A stretch of 8,604 nt of DNA, taken from contig CAYWJU010000027.1 in assembly GCA_964458645.1 (NCBI GenBank), positions 1 through 8,604 of the forward strand. The letters are read 5' to 3'. Position numbers and translations under genes: made by a program. Below the pieces are notes generated by a model that was not told where the DNA came from, ran no database searches, and saw only the letters and a list, made by a program, of their open reading frames with translations. How positions within the stretch are numbered: the stretch's first letter is position 1; each line of letters starts with the position of its first letter. Shown one piece after another: positions 1 through 6,415 of this stretch. This DNA comes from DAORHV01 sp964458645 (GTDB taxonomy: Bacteria > Patescibacteriota > Gracilibacteria > Peribacterales > Peribacteraceae).

Positions 1-683
1 AAGATGTCGATCACGTCACCGCGCACACGGAAGGTGCCCCGGTGAAAATCGAGTTCGTTGCGCTCGTATTGCATCTCGGCCAGACGCTTGACGATTGCGC
101 GCTGGTCCAGGCGGTCCCCTACGCGCATCGTCAGCACCATGCGTGCGTAGTCTTCCTTGTCACCGATGCCGTAGATGCACGACACCGTGGCAACGATGAT
201 GCAGTCCTCGCGGTCGAGCAGGCTCTTCGTCGCCGAGAGCCGCATCTGCTCGATGTGATCGTTGACCGCACTATCCTTTTCGATGAACAAATCGCGCGAC
301 GGCACGTAGGCTTCAGGCTGATAGTAGTCGTAGTACGAGACGAAGTACTCGACCGCATTCTCCGGGAAAAACTCCTTGAATTCGGAGTAAAGCTGGGCGG
401 CGAGCGTCTTGTTCGGCGCCATGACAATCGCCGGTCGCCCGGTGCGGGCAATGACATTGGCCATGGTGTAGGTCTTGCCCGAACCGGTTACACCGAGCAG
501 CGTCTGGAACGACAGTCCGTCGTCCAGTCCCTCCACAAGTTGCTCGATGGCAGTCGGCTGATCACCCGCAGGATGAAACGGCTGATGCAGGCGATATGGG
601 CTGCCGGGAAAAGTGACAACGCCGGCGGTCGCTGCAGGACCGATTTCGGCCACGATTTTGGGGCTGTTGCGGGATGCGCTCAT
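1..683 (-). CDS. uvrB: Excinuclease ABC subunit B (UvrB), N-terminal part, cut by window edge
   Basis: UvrB is the DNA-damage-verifying helicase-like ATPase of nucleotide excision repair. It is loaded by UvrA and recruits the nuclease UvrC. The 227 complete codons visible contain the Walker A motif GVTGSGKT (about residues 64-71), followed by the family-typical stretch MAPNKTLAAQLYSEFKEFFP. The tyrosine-rich beta-hairpin YYDYYQPEAYVP (about 117-128), which inserts between DNA strands, is intact. The frame stays open to base 1, so the C-terminal two thirds, with the later helicase motifs and the UvrC-binding domain, lie outside. I chose the ATG at 681-683, giving MSASRNSPK. It adds about 30 residues before the conserved AGDQP segment compared with E. 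coli UvrB. No good Shine-Dalgarno precedes it, so an internal GTG at residue 11 is possible. No CTG-N10-CAG LexA-type box is visible upstream. Identification is very secure; the exact start is not. Confidence 0.97.
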   Translation of the reverse strand, partial: MSASRNSPKIVAEIGPAATAGVVTFPGSPYRLHQPFHPAGDQPTAIEQLVEGLDDGLSFQTLLGVTGSGKTYTMANVIARTGRPAIVMAPNKTLAAQLYSEFKEFFPENAVEYFVSYYDYYQPEAYVPSRDLFIEKDSAVNDHIEQMRLSATKSLLDREDCIIVATVSCIYGIGDKEDYARMVLTMRVGDRLDQRAIVKRLAEMQYERNELDFHRGTFRVRGDVIDI

Positions 684-747
684 GGTAGAATTTTGCACTG
701 CGTCAAGCCCACCCTCACTGGAGGCGGGCGATTTTTGATTATCCCAT

Positions 748-751
748 GGAG
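748..751 (+). promoter_or_regulatory. Ribosome binding site deciding the aminotransferase start
   Basis: GGAG lies five bases before the ATG at 757. An in-frame GTG at 751 overlaps this motif, so it cannot use it. The ATG at 757 is therefore the better start. Confidence 0.6.
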
Positions 752-756
752 TGCAT

Positions 757-1959
757 ATGAGTTCCTCGATCTTTGCAGCGGTGGAGATGGCTCCCCGTGA
801 CCCGATCCTTGGCCTGAACGAAGCCTTCAACGCGGATGCCCGCGCCACCAAGGTCAACCTCGGCGTTGGCGTCTATTTCGACGACAACGGCAAGATCCCG
901 CTGCTCGCCGCCGTCAAGGCCGCCGAAGAGGCCCGCCTGAAGGCTGCCCCGCCGCGCGGCTACCAGCCGATCGAAGGCCCGGCCGCCTACAACAACGCCG
1001 TCCAGAGCCTGCTGCTGGGCAAGGATTCTCCGCTCATCGCCAACGGCCAGGTCGTTACCGCCCAGGCCCTCGGCGGCACCGGCGCGCTGAAGATCGGCGC
1101 CGACTACCTGAAGCGCCTCAACCCGAACGCCAAGGTCTACATCAGCGACCCGTCGTGGGAAAACCACCGCGCGTTGTTCGAGTCGGCCGGCTTCGTCGTC
1201 GAGAACTACACCTATTACGATGCCGCCACCCGCGGCGTAAACTTCGAAGGCATGAAGCAGAGCTTCAAGGCCATGGCTCCGGGCTCGGTCGTCGTGCTGC
1301 ACGCCTGCTGCCACAACCCGACCGGCGCCGATCTTTCCGATGCCCAGTGGGCGGATGTGGTCGAGCTGTGCAAGGCCGGTGGCCTCGTGCCCTTCCTCGA
1401 CATGGCTTACCAGGGCTTCGCCGAAGGCATCGAGGCCGATGCCGTCGCCGTTCGTGCCTTCTCGGCCTCGGGCCTGCAGTTCTTCGCCTCGTCGTCGTTC
1501 TCGAAGAACTTCTCGCTCTACGGCGAGCGCGTCGGCGCCCTGTCGATCGTCACTGCCAGCAAGGAAGAGGCGGCCCGCGTCATGTCGCAGGTCAAGCGCG
1601 TCATCCGCACCAACTACTCCAACCCGCCGATTCACGGCGGTGCGCTGGTCGCGGCCGTGCTCGCGTCGCCCGAACTGCGTGCCCAGTGGGAACAGGAACT
1701 CGCCGGCATGCGCGACCGCATCCGCGCCATGCGCACCGGCCTCGTCGACGCCATCAAGGCCGCCGGCGTGCAGCAGGACTTCTCCTTCGTCGTGAAGCAG
1801 CGCGGCATGTTCTCCTACACCGGCCTTTCGGCGGCGCAGGTTGAGACGCTGAAGAACGATTTCGGCATCTACGCCGTGTCCACCGGCCGCATCTGCCTGG
1901 CCGCGCTGAACACGAAGAACATCGGCTACGTTGCCGAGGCGATCGCCAAGGTGCTGTAA
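757..1959 (+). CDS. Class I aspartate/aromatic amino acid aminotransferase (AspC/TyrB type)
   Basis: This is a cytoplasmic PLP enzyme that moves the amino group between aspartate or aromatic amino acids and 2-oxoglutarate. Its 400 residues match the usual length (396-400). Key positions, by comparison with E. coli AspC, are all present: W134 stacking on PLP, N187 in HNPTG, D215 and Y218 in DMAYQGF, the Schiff-base lysine K250 in SSSFSKNFSLYGERVG, R258 on the PLP phosphate, R284 in IRTNYSNPP (equivalent of R292, which binds the side-chain carboxylate from the other subunit), and R378 for the alpha-carboxylate. R284 supports dicarboxylate use but does not separate AspC from TyrB, since both have it, so I give no symbol. 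The gene diverges from uvrB with 73 bases between and ends in its own terminator, so it is probably monocistronic. A long open frame on the opposite strand is a codon-bias shadow. Confidence 0.96.
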   Translation: MSSSIFAAVEMAPRDPILGLNEAFNADARATKVNLGVGVYFDDNGKIPLLAAVKAAEEARLKAAPPRGYQPIEGPAAYNNAVQSLLLGKDSPLIANGQVVTAQALGGTGALKIGADYLKRLNPNAKVYISDPSWENHRALFESAGFVVENYTYYDAATRGVNFEGMKQSFKAMAPGSVVVLHACCHNPTGADLSDAQWADVVELCKAGGLVPFLDMAYQGFAEGIEADAVAVRAFSASGLQFFASSSFSKNFSLYGERVGALSIVTASKEEAARVMSQVKRVIRTNYSNPPIHGGALVAAVLASPELRAQWEQELAGMRDRIRAMRTGLVDAIKAAGVQQDFSFVVKQRGMFSYTGLSAAQVETLKNDFGIYAVSTGRICLAALNTKNIGYVAEAIAKVL

Positions 1960-1976
1960 GCGACGCTGCAACAAGG

Positions 1977-2002
1977 AAAAGCCGGCGCGAAGCCGGCTTT
2001 TT
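1977..2002 (+). terminator. Rho-independent terminator after the aminotransferase, probably bidirectional
   Basis: A 10-base arm, AAAAGCCGGC, pairs with GCCGGCTTTT across the loop GCGAA, followed by more T residues (TTTGTTTTT overall). It begins 17 bases after the aminotransferase stop. Read on the other strand the stem is followed by TTTTCC, so it may also end the convergent AsmA-like transcript, whose stop codon lies 62 bases away. Confidence 0.9.
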
Positions 2003-2064
2003 GTTTTTACGCCCTAGAAAATCAGGGACCGGAACAGGATGTCGAGCGAAGGCAGATTCCCGGC

Positions 2065-3873
2065 TTAACGCCCGCCCTGCAGTACCGGCGTCTTCAAATC
2101 ACCCGATACCGAAACAGGCATGCGTACGACGTTGGCCGAGCCGCGCATCTCGACATCGAAACGACCGGACAGGCTGGCGTCCCGGCTCAAATCGATCGTC
2201 CCACCCGCTCGCAGCAGTCCGGACGACAAACTCAGTTCCGAGAACCGGATCGTTTCCGGCGTGATCTTCAGGTTGCCCCCCAGTTGTTCATAGCGTGTCG
2301 TTCCGCCGCGAACCGGCGTCCTGCCGCGACGCACTGCTTCGACAAGATCGAAGCCACCGAGCGCTCCGCGGCTCATGGCAAAAGTCCCCTCGCCCGTCGC
2401 ACTCGGCAACAGGGTTGCCCAGTTCGCAGCACGGGCGCCGAAGCGCAGCGAACCGGCAAGTTCGCCCTCGTACTGGCGGCCAAAGCCAAGCCCGTCAGCC
2501 AGACGCTGGACGTTCATGTGCTTGATCGAAAGATCACCCGCAATCCCCGGCTGCCCGGACTGAAGGTCGAGAGTCAGTGTGCCCAGAATGGCCCCGTCGA
2601 AAATCCGCGCATCCAGCGAGCGGACAACCGCCTGACGTCCATCCCAGACGAGTTGCCCCTGGAGCGAGTCGAAGCGGAAGCGTGACTCCGCCGCCGGCTG
2701 CCACGCCAGCGCCTCGATGTCGACCACGAAACCGCCCGGCTGCGCCTTCAGGCTCGCCTTCAGCGAACGGTCGGCTGAATGGAATGCGAGAGGCCCGAGC
2801 GAGCCCTTGTCGTCGAGCCGAATTTCAGACTGCAGATTGCCGACCGGGAGCCCGATGAAGTCGACCGTGAGTTCGTTGAAGCGAACCACTTTCACGCTGG
2901 CAGCCGCGCTACCGCCGAATGCCTCGGCAAGCCCCTTTGGAACGGCCGCCAGTGCCTTTGCCGAGAGTCGCGCCCCATCGATTTCGACGAGCGAAAAAAC
3001 CGGATTTGATCCCAATAGCGAAAAGATCTCCGGGACAAGTCGCACGCGTGCTGCATAAATATCGCCGCCATCTCCCAAGGAAACGCTCGCAACAATGATC
3101 CCCGGCTTTGGCGTCAGCTCCGCCTGAACGGAAGCAACCCGCAACGGCTGGCCAGCAAGACGGCTGAGCGTCACTTCGATCTGCGGTTTGTGACTGTCAT
3201 ACGGATACAGGAGAAAAAGCAGTACGAGCAGTACGACGATTCCGGTAACGCCCAGGGCAACAGCGAGCGGCAGCGAAATATAGGTTTTGTCCCCTCCCCG
3301 CTGAATGGGCGCGACGGTCGTACTGTCATCGCGATTGCGCAAGCCGGCCAGCAGGCCGGCCAGCCAGCCGGTTTTTTCCGGTTTTGGTGGCGGCGCCGGT
3401 GGGGCGACCGGTTGCGGCGCGGGAGGCGCATCCCCGAAAGTCGAGAAAGGTGCCATTGACTGCGGCATCTTGCCGCCGAAAGTCGAGAACGGCGCCATCG
3501 ACGCGGGTGCAATCGAGAATGGCTCGGGCCCCTGAGCAGAAACGACCTGAGGCGTGACGAGCGGCGCCTCCTTCGGGATCTCGCGCGAAAGGCGGGTCAC
3601 CGCAGCAGCCTTGATTTCTTCCGCCAGCTTGCGACTCTGCTCCCAGACTGAATCCTGCTCCAGCTTGGGGGCAATCAGGCCGTCGCGCTCGAGATCCTGC
3701 AGCGCAGCTTCTACCAGCTGAGCGTTACCGGTCTTCTGACACAGGTCGGCGACCGTCGACGTACCGTCGACCAGAATCAGGACCATGCGCGTGTTGCGCT
3801 GGACGACTCGCGTACGCTGCCTGACAGCCTCTTCACCAGAGGCGGTTTTTACATAAATTAGATTTACGTCCAT
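2065..3873 (-). CDS. AsmA-like membrane-anchored protein with N-terminal cytoplasmic domain
   Basis: AsmA-like proteins are long periplasmic beta-rich proteins anchored in the inner membrane, linked to outer-membrane and phospholipid homeostasis; the role of this one is unknown. It has 602 residues. Residues 1-75 form a small folded domain (VLILVDGTSTVADLCQ, then a helix and LERDGLIAPK) resembling winged-helix modules. A charged helix follows at about 75-98, then a Pro/Ala-rich linker at 100-168 holding the repeat SMAPFSTFG (125-133 and 139-147). A single transmembrane helix lies at about 199-223. The rest (230-602) is alternating strand-like sequence ending in VSVSGDLKTPVLQGGR, typical of AsmA C-terminal regions. 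No signal peptide precedes the first domain, so it should face the cytoplasm. The ATG at 3871-3873 has only a weak ribosome site (CGG, then an A-run). Its start is 15 bases from the -35 of the divergent tRNA-Asn promoter. After the TAA stop the same frame stays open for 16 codons. The AsmA-like call is from sequence character; the N-domain fold is inference. Confidence 0.8.
   Translation of the reverse strand: MDVNLIYVKTASGEEAVRQRTRVVQRNTRMVLILVDGTSTVADLCQKTGNAQLVEAALQDLERDGLIAPKLEQDSVWEQSRKLAEEIKAAAVTRLSREIPKEAPLVTPQVVSAQGPEPFSIAPASMAPFSTFGGKMPQSMAPFSTFGDAPPAPQPVAPPAPPPKPEKTGWLAGLLAGLRNRDDSTTVAPIQRGGDKTYISLPLAVALGVTGIVVLLVLLFLLYPYDSHKPQIEVTLSRLAGQPLRVASVQAELTPKPGIIVASVSLGDGGDIYAARVRLVPEIFSLLGSNPVFSLVEIDGARLSAKALAAVPKGLAEAFGGSAAASVKVVRFNELTVDFIGLPVGNLQSEIRLDDKGSLGPLAFHSADRSLKASLKAQPGGFVVDIEALAWQPAAESRFRFDSLQGQLVWDGRQAVVRSLDARIFDGAILGTLTLDLQSGQPGIAGDLSIKHMNVQRLADGLGFGRQYEGELAGSLRFGARAANWATLLPSATGEGTFAMSRGALGGFDLVEAVRRGRTPVRGGTTRYEQLGGNLKITPETIRFSELSLSSGLLRAGGTIDLSRDASLSGRFDVEMRGSANVVRMPVSVSGDLKTPVLQGGR
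3434..3502 (-). repeat. Two-copy 27-base direct repeat inside the AsmA-like gene
   Basis: Copies at 3434-3460 and 3476-3502 match at 24 of 27 bases with a period of 42 bases (14 codons), and encode SMAPFSTFG twice. All three differences are at third codon positions, so the peptide is kept. A weaker third echo (EPFSI) lies just N-terminal, near 3512-3530. It sits in the low-complexity linker before the membrane helix. Confidence 0.85.
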
Positions 3874-3888
3874 TTTTTACCGAAAAAG

Positions 3889-3917
3889 TTGACGAAACGA
3901 GTTCGGGTGTCTAATAT
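3889..3917 (+). promoter_or_regulatory. Sigma-70 promoter of tRNA-Asn with GC-rich discriminator
   Basis: The -35 TTGACG (3889-3894) and -10 TAATAT (3912-3917) are separated by 17 bases, one mismatch each from consensus. The bases after the -10 are GCGCGC, a GC-rich discriminator of the kind seen on stringently controlled stable-RNA promoters. Transcription should begin near 3924, about 7 bases before the mature tRNA 5' end. Confidence 0.85.
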
Positions 3918-3930
3918 GCGCGCTTCCAAT

Positions 3931-4006
3931 TCCCCGATAGCTCAGTCGGTAGAGCGCCGGACTGTTAATCCGTAGGTCCCTGGTTCGAGCCCAGGTCGGG
4001 GAGCCA
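3931..4006 (+). tRNA. tRNA-Asn (anticodon GTT)
   Basis: A 76-base cloverleaf. The acceptor arm is TCCCCGA with TCGGGGA, the D-stem GCTC with GAGC, the anticodon loop CTGTTAA with GTT at 3964-3966, the T-arm CCTGG-TTCGAGC-CCAGG, discriminator base G and an encoded CCA at 4004-4006. GTT decodes both asparagine codons AAC and AAU. The top pair of the anticodon stem (27-43) is a C-U mismatch; the other four pairs are intact. The gene has its own promoter and terminator and no partner tRNA. The opposite strand reads as a spurious peptide often mis-annotated as a protein. Confidence 0.98.
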
Positions 4007-4023
4007 GAACTAGCAAGTTGATG

Positions 4024-4050
4024 AAAGGCCTTCTTCGGAAGGCCTTTTTT
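4024..4050 (+). terminator. Rho-independent terminator of the tRNA-Asn unit
   Basis: The 10-base arm AAAGGCCTTC pairs perfectly with GAAGGCCTTT around a TTCG tetraloop, followed by three more T residues. It begins 18 bases after the tRNA CCA. On the opposite strand the stem is followed only by TTCATC, so termination of the leftward PerM-family transcript here would be weaker. Confidence 0.93.
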
Positions 4051-4116
4051 CATTTCTGGCCGATTTCTGCCTTGATGGTAGCACATCGAACCGTTGCCGC
4101 CGCGTCACGTACCGCG

Positions 4117-5232
4117 CTAAAGATCGTGCGTAACCTTCGCCGCAAGCAGGCTTTTGGCGTGACGGTGTCTAGCGCGCAGTCGCGGGTCGGCGAGTACCGC
4201 ACCCAGCGTTTCGCCAACGACCATCACGACACCCAGCAGCGGCAGCACCAGCACCAGCCCCGCCACACCCGCAACCGCACCACCGGCAAAGATCATCAGC
4301 ACCGTGATCAGCGGGTGCATCTTGAGACTTTTCCCGATCGTCAGCGGCATGAAAATGAAATCGTCGAGCAGGCGGACTGCGATGAACAGGGCAATCGCCG
4401 CATAAGCCACTGCCGGATTACCGGGGAAGTCGGTTGCCGCGACGAGGACGACGAGCAGGCAACCGCCGATCGAGCCGACATACGGAATCCACGCCATCAC
4501 GGCAGTAACGATGCCGAGAACGACCGGCGACGAAACACCGATCAACCAGAGCCCTGCGGCCAGACAGACGGCGTCGAGTACCGTCAACTTGATCAGGCCC
4601 TGGAAGTAGCCACGTGCGGTGCGATCGACCTGGTCGAGCAGAAACAGCGTACGTTCAAAAAAGGCGTTCGGCACGGCACGGCTGAGCATGCGCTTGAAGC
4701 GCCAGCCATCGCGCAGCATGAAGAAGGCGAGAAAGGGGATCAGCAACAGAGAAGGAAACCAGAGGGCCACGGTCATGGCAGCGTTGCCCAGGTAGCGTTC
4801 TGCGAAGTGCGCGTTGAAATCCTGAATGCGCCCCATCACCTCGGCAGAGAGGTTCGCGTTCTGTGCAAACGAGAAACTGCTCTCGAACCATAGCAGCGTC
4901 TCAGCCAGGAGCCGGGTACCGCCTTCGAGATAACGGCCGCTGCCGACCTCCAGTTCGCTCAGTTGGGTACTCAGCAGCGGGAAGCTGAACGCCATCCCGG
5001 CACCCAGCACGGCGAGAATGCCGCCGCTGACGACGAGCGTTGCACTGTCATGCGAAAACCCCGCAAGCACCAGGCGCTGTTTCAGGGGCAGGACGAGGTA
5101 ATACGACACCAGTGCAAACATGAAGGGGACGACCAGCCACAGGACCCGCTGGAACAGGATCAACAGCAGACAGGTCGCAGCCAGATTCACGAACCAGACG
5201 ACTGGCCCCGGCTGATAGCGCTCGCCCGTCAC
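4117..5232 (-). CDS. AI-2E transporter (PerM/YdiK/TqsA) family membrane protein
   Basis: This family of inner-membrane proteins includes E. coli TqsA (AI-2 export) and other members, some implicated in ion transport or antiport; the substrate here is unknown. With a GTG start at 5230-5232 the protein has 371 residues. Two hydrophobic segments lie at about 11-27 and 30-50 and a third at 64-86. A soluble, variable region (87-150) follows, then further segments near 152-173, 216-245, 248-267, 273-296 and 307-340. The conserved IPYVGSIGG (249-257) and RLLDDFIFMPLTIGKSLKMHP (287-307) regions match the family. The frame is open 48 codons further upstream, but that part lies inside the preceding gene, is charged and unlike the family. 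The chosen GTG overlaps the upstream TGA as GTGA and has GAGAG a few bases before it, implying translational coupling to the cyclic-nucleotide-binding protein. Confidence 0.9.
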   Translation of the reverse strand: MTGERYQPGPVVWFVNLAATCLLLILFQRVLWLVVPFMFALVSYYLVLPLKQRLVLAGFSHDSATLVVSGGILAVLGAGMAFSFPLLSTQLSELEVGSGRYLEGGTRLLAETLLWFESSFSFAQNANLSAEVMGRIQDFNAHFAERYLGNAAMTVALWFPSLLLIPFLAFFMLRDGWRFKRMLSRAVPNAFFERTLFLLDQVDRTARGYFQGLIKLTVLDAVCLAAGLWLIGVSSPVVLGIVTAVMAWIPYVGSIGGCLLVVLVAATDFPGNPAVAYAAIALFIAVRLLDDFIFMPLTIGKSLKMHPLITVLMIFAGGAVAGVAGLVLVLPLLGVVMVVGETLGAVLADPRLRARHRHAKSLLAAKVTHDL

Positions 5233-5699
5233 TGGGTCTCTCGTTGCGATGCAGCCAGCATGCGGATGATCCCGGCATAGTGCCTGGCCAGCTGGAACGA
5301 TATCTTGGTCGCAATCGAAGCGTGCGACTCCATCAGGTTCTGGAAATCGCCGCGGAACATCACGCCGAGTTCGCAATCCTTGGCCGCCCTCGCCTGCGCC
5401 GAGCGGGGCCCGCCGTCGATCAGCGCCAGTTCGCCGAAGATCCTGCCTGCGCCCATCATCGCGATCGGGCTTGCTGCATGCCCCTGATGGCAGATCATGA
5501 TCTCGCCCGAGAACACGAAGTAAATCGCCTGCCCTTCCTCGCCCTCGTCGAAAATGACCTCTCCCGCAAGGGCGCTGCGCTGATGGATCAACGCCGAAAC
5601 AACCTTGAGTTCGCGCGGCGACAGGGTCGAAAAGAGCGCAACATCACGTAGCCTGCTCTGCATTCCGGTCGGCGCGGGTGATGCGAAAAGTCCCAGCAC
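5229..5699 (-). CDS. Stand-alone cyclic nucleotide-binding domain protein (CRP-like, no DNA-binding domain)
   Basis: The 156 residues form a single CNB domain of the CRP/FNR superfamily. The phosphate-binding cassette FGELALIDGGPRSAQA is intact (E90 and R99 in this numbering), so binding of cAMP or a related nucleotide is plausible. Before it come the expected beta-roll glycines (DEGEEGQAIYFVFSGEI). The C-terminal helices (ATKISFQLARHYAGIIRML) match the helix that follows a CNB domain, but no helix-turn-helix follows, so it is not an ordinary transcription factor. Starts: the frame allows TTG at 5720 (weak ribosome site), GTG at 5699 (GGGGAG nine bases upstream, chosen) and ATG at 5663 (poor site). 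It is the first gene of a two-gene operon and its TGA overlaps the start of the PerM-family gene. Control of that transporter is inference from this arrangement. Confidence 0.88.
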   Translation of the reverse strand: MLGLFASPAPTGMQSRLRDVALFSTLSPRELKVVSALIHQRSALAGEVIFDEGEEGQAIYFVFSGEIMICHQGHAASPIAMMGAGRIFGELALIDGGPRSAQARAAKDCELGVMFRGDFQNLMESHASIATKISFQLARHYAGIIRMLAASQRETQ

Positions 5700-5708
5700 G
5701 AGTAGCTT

Positions 5709-5714
5709 CTCCCC
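5709..5714 (-). promoter_or_regulatory. Ribosome binding site of the CNB-domain gene
   Basis: GGGGAG on the minus strand lies nine bases before the GTG at 5699. It is the best Shine-Dalgarno match near any of the three candidate starts, and is the reason for choosing that GTG. Confidence 0.55.
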
Positions 5715-5790
5715 AATCAAGTCTGCTCGGTTCTATGCCGGGATTCTATGTCAATCAGCAGCCATTGGTCATCCGGGAAGGACCTTCGCC

Positions 5791-5820
5791 AAAAAAGAAA
5801 ACGGCGGGACTCGCCCGCCG
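5791..5820 (-). terminator. Rho-independent terminator of sodC
   Basis: On the minus strand CGGCGGG pairs with CCCGCCG across a five-base loop and is followed by TTTTCTTTTTT. It begins 36 bases after the sodC stop codon. It separates sodC from the co-directional CNB operon, which therefore needs its own promoter. Confidence 0.9.
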
Positions 5821-5856
5821 CTCCTCACAAACGCGGTGACCACACCGCTGACATGA

Positions 5857-6378
5857 TCATTTCGCTGCGATCACGCCACAGGCGACGCGCGCGCCCGAAT
5901 TTCCGGTCGGCTGCGTCTTGTAGTCATCGGGGGCCGCATGAACGATCACGCCACGGCCGACGATGTTTGCCGCACCACTTCCGATCGAGAGGCCGGGCAA
6001 GGTCGCCGTCAGACTGGCATTACCCGTTGCATCCGCCATCAGCTGCGGCATGTCGCCGCCGTGGTGATCGGCATGATCGGGATGCCCGTGTGCCTTGCCG
6101 GTCGGATTGAAATGGCCGCCCGCGCTGGTCGCGTCCGGTGCCGAGCAATCGCCCTTCTCGTGAATGTGGAAGCCATGGGCCCCTGGCGTGAGGCCACTGA
6201 TGCGTGCCACTACGACCACACTGTCGCCGTCCTGGCGAAAGCTGACCGTGCCGCTGGCCGAGTTGCCCTTGGTCGGGCTCATCACCGCTTCGGCAGAGGG
6301 TCCCCCTGTGCCGCCGCCGGCGCAGGCTGCCAGCAGCGCAACCAGTGGAACTACGGCCAGCTTCGGGAACTTTTTCAT
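5857..6378 (-). CDS. sodC: Cu,Zn superoxide dismutase, periplasmic lipoprotein
   Basis: SodC converts superoxide to oxygen and hydrogen peroxide in the periplasm. The 173 residues start with KK and a hydrophobic stretch ending in the lipobox LAAC with Cys19, so a lipid-anchored mature protein is predicted. Metal ligands follow the family spacing: copper by H71, H73, H89 and H147, with H89 bridging; zinc by H89, H97, H106 and D109. The disulfide pair C78 and C167 and the substrate-guiding arginine R164 (GARVACGVI) are present, so the enzyme should be active. The zinc loop is unusually histidine-rich (GKAHGHPDHADHHGGD, with six His). A short Gly/Ser/Pro-rich tether (20-40) links the anchor to the domain. 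ATG at 6378 is preceded by AGGAGG. Its own terminator follows and moaA is divergent, so it is probably monocistronic. Confidence 0.97.
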   Translation of the reverse strand: MKKFPKLAVVPLVALLAACAGGGTGGPSAEAVMSPTKGNSASGTVSFRQDGDSVVVVARISGLTPGAHGFHIHEKGDCSAPDATSAGGHFNPTGKAHGHPDHADHHGGDMPQLMADATGNASLTATLPGLSIGSGAANIVGRGVIVHAAPDDYKTQPTGNSGARVACGVIAAK

Positions 6379-6386
6379 CTTTTGAT

Positions 6387-6392
6387 CCTCCT
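6387..6392 (-). promoter_or_regulatory. Strong ribosome binding site of sodC
   Basis: AGGAGG on the minus strand is a full Shine-Dalgarno match, eight bases before the sodC ATG. It is the strongest ribosome site in the window and suggests sodC is efficiently translated. Confidence 0.85.
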
Positions 6393-6415
6393 CAGTTTGT
6401 TGATCTGCTGTTGGC

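Noticed and set aside
684..756. Possible promoter (TAGAAT at 686-691) and SOS box between uvrB and the aminotransferase
   Set aside because: No acceptable -35 at 16-18 bases, and no CTG-N10-CAG palindrome for LexA.
42..800. Long plus-strand open frame opposite uvrB
   Set aside because: It is antisense to a clear uvrB frame, shows no recognisable domain, and is explained by high-GC codon bias.
739..1974. 411-codon minus-strand open frame opposite the aminotransferase, longer than the gene itself
   Set aside because: The plus strand encodes a complete enzyme with all active-site residues. The antisense product is Arg/Gly/Ala-rich with no family character.
3877..4086. Minus-strand open frame giving a peptide with TWARTRDLRINSPALYRLSYRG
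   Set aside because: This is the well-known false protein made by translating the antisense of a tRNA gene; it covers tRNA-Asn and its terminator.
4018..4893. 291-codon plus-strand open frame after the tRNA
   Set aside because: It begins in the tRNA terminator, lies antisense to the PerM-family gene, and is rich in Arg, Gln and His with no membrane or domain pattern.
5233..5376. 48-codon N-terminal extension of the PerM-family frame
   Set aside because: It lies wholly inside the CNB gene in another frame, is charged and unlike the family; the GTGA overlap gives a normal start.
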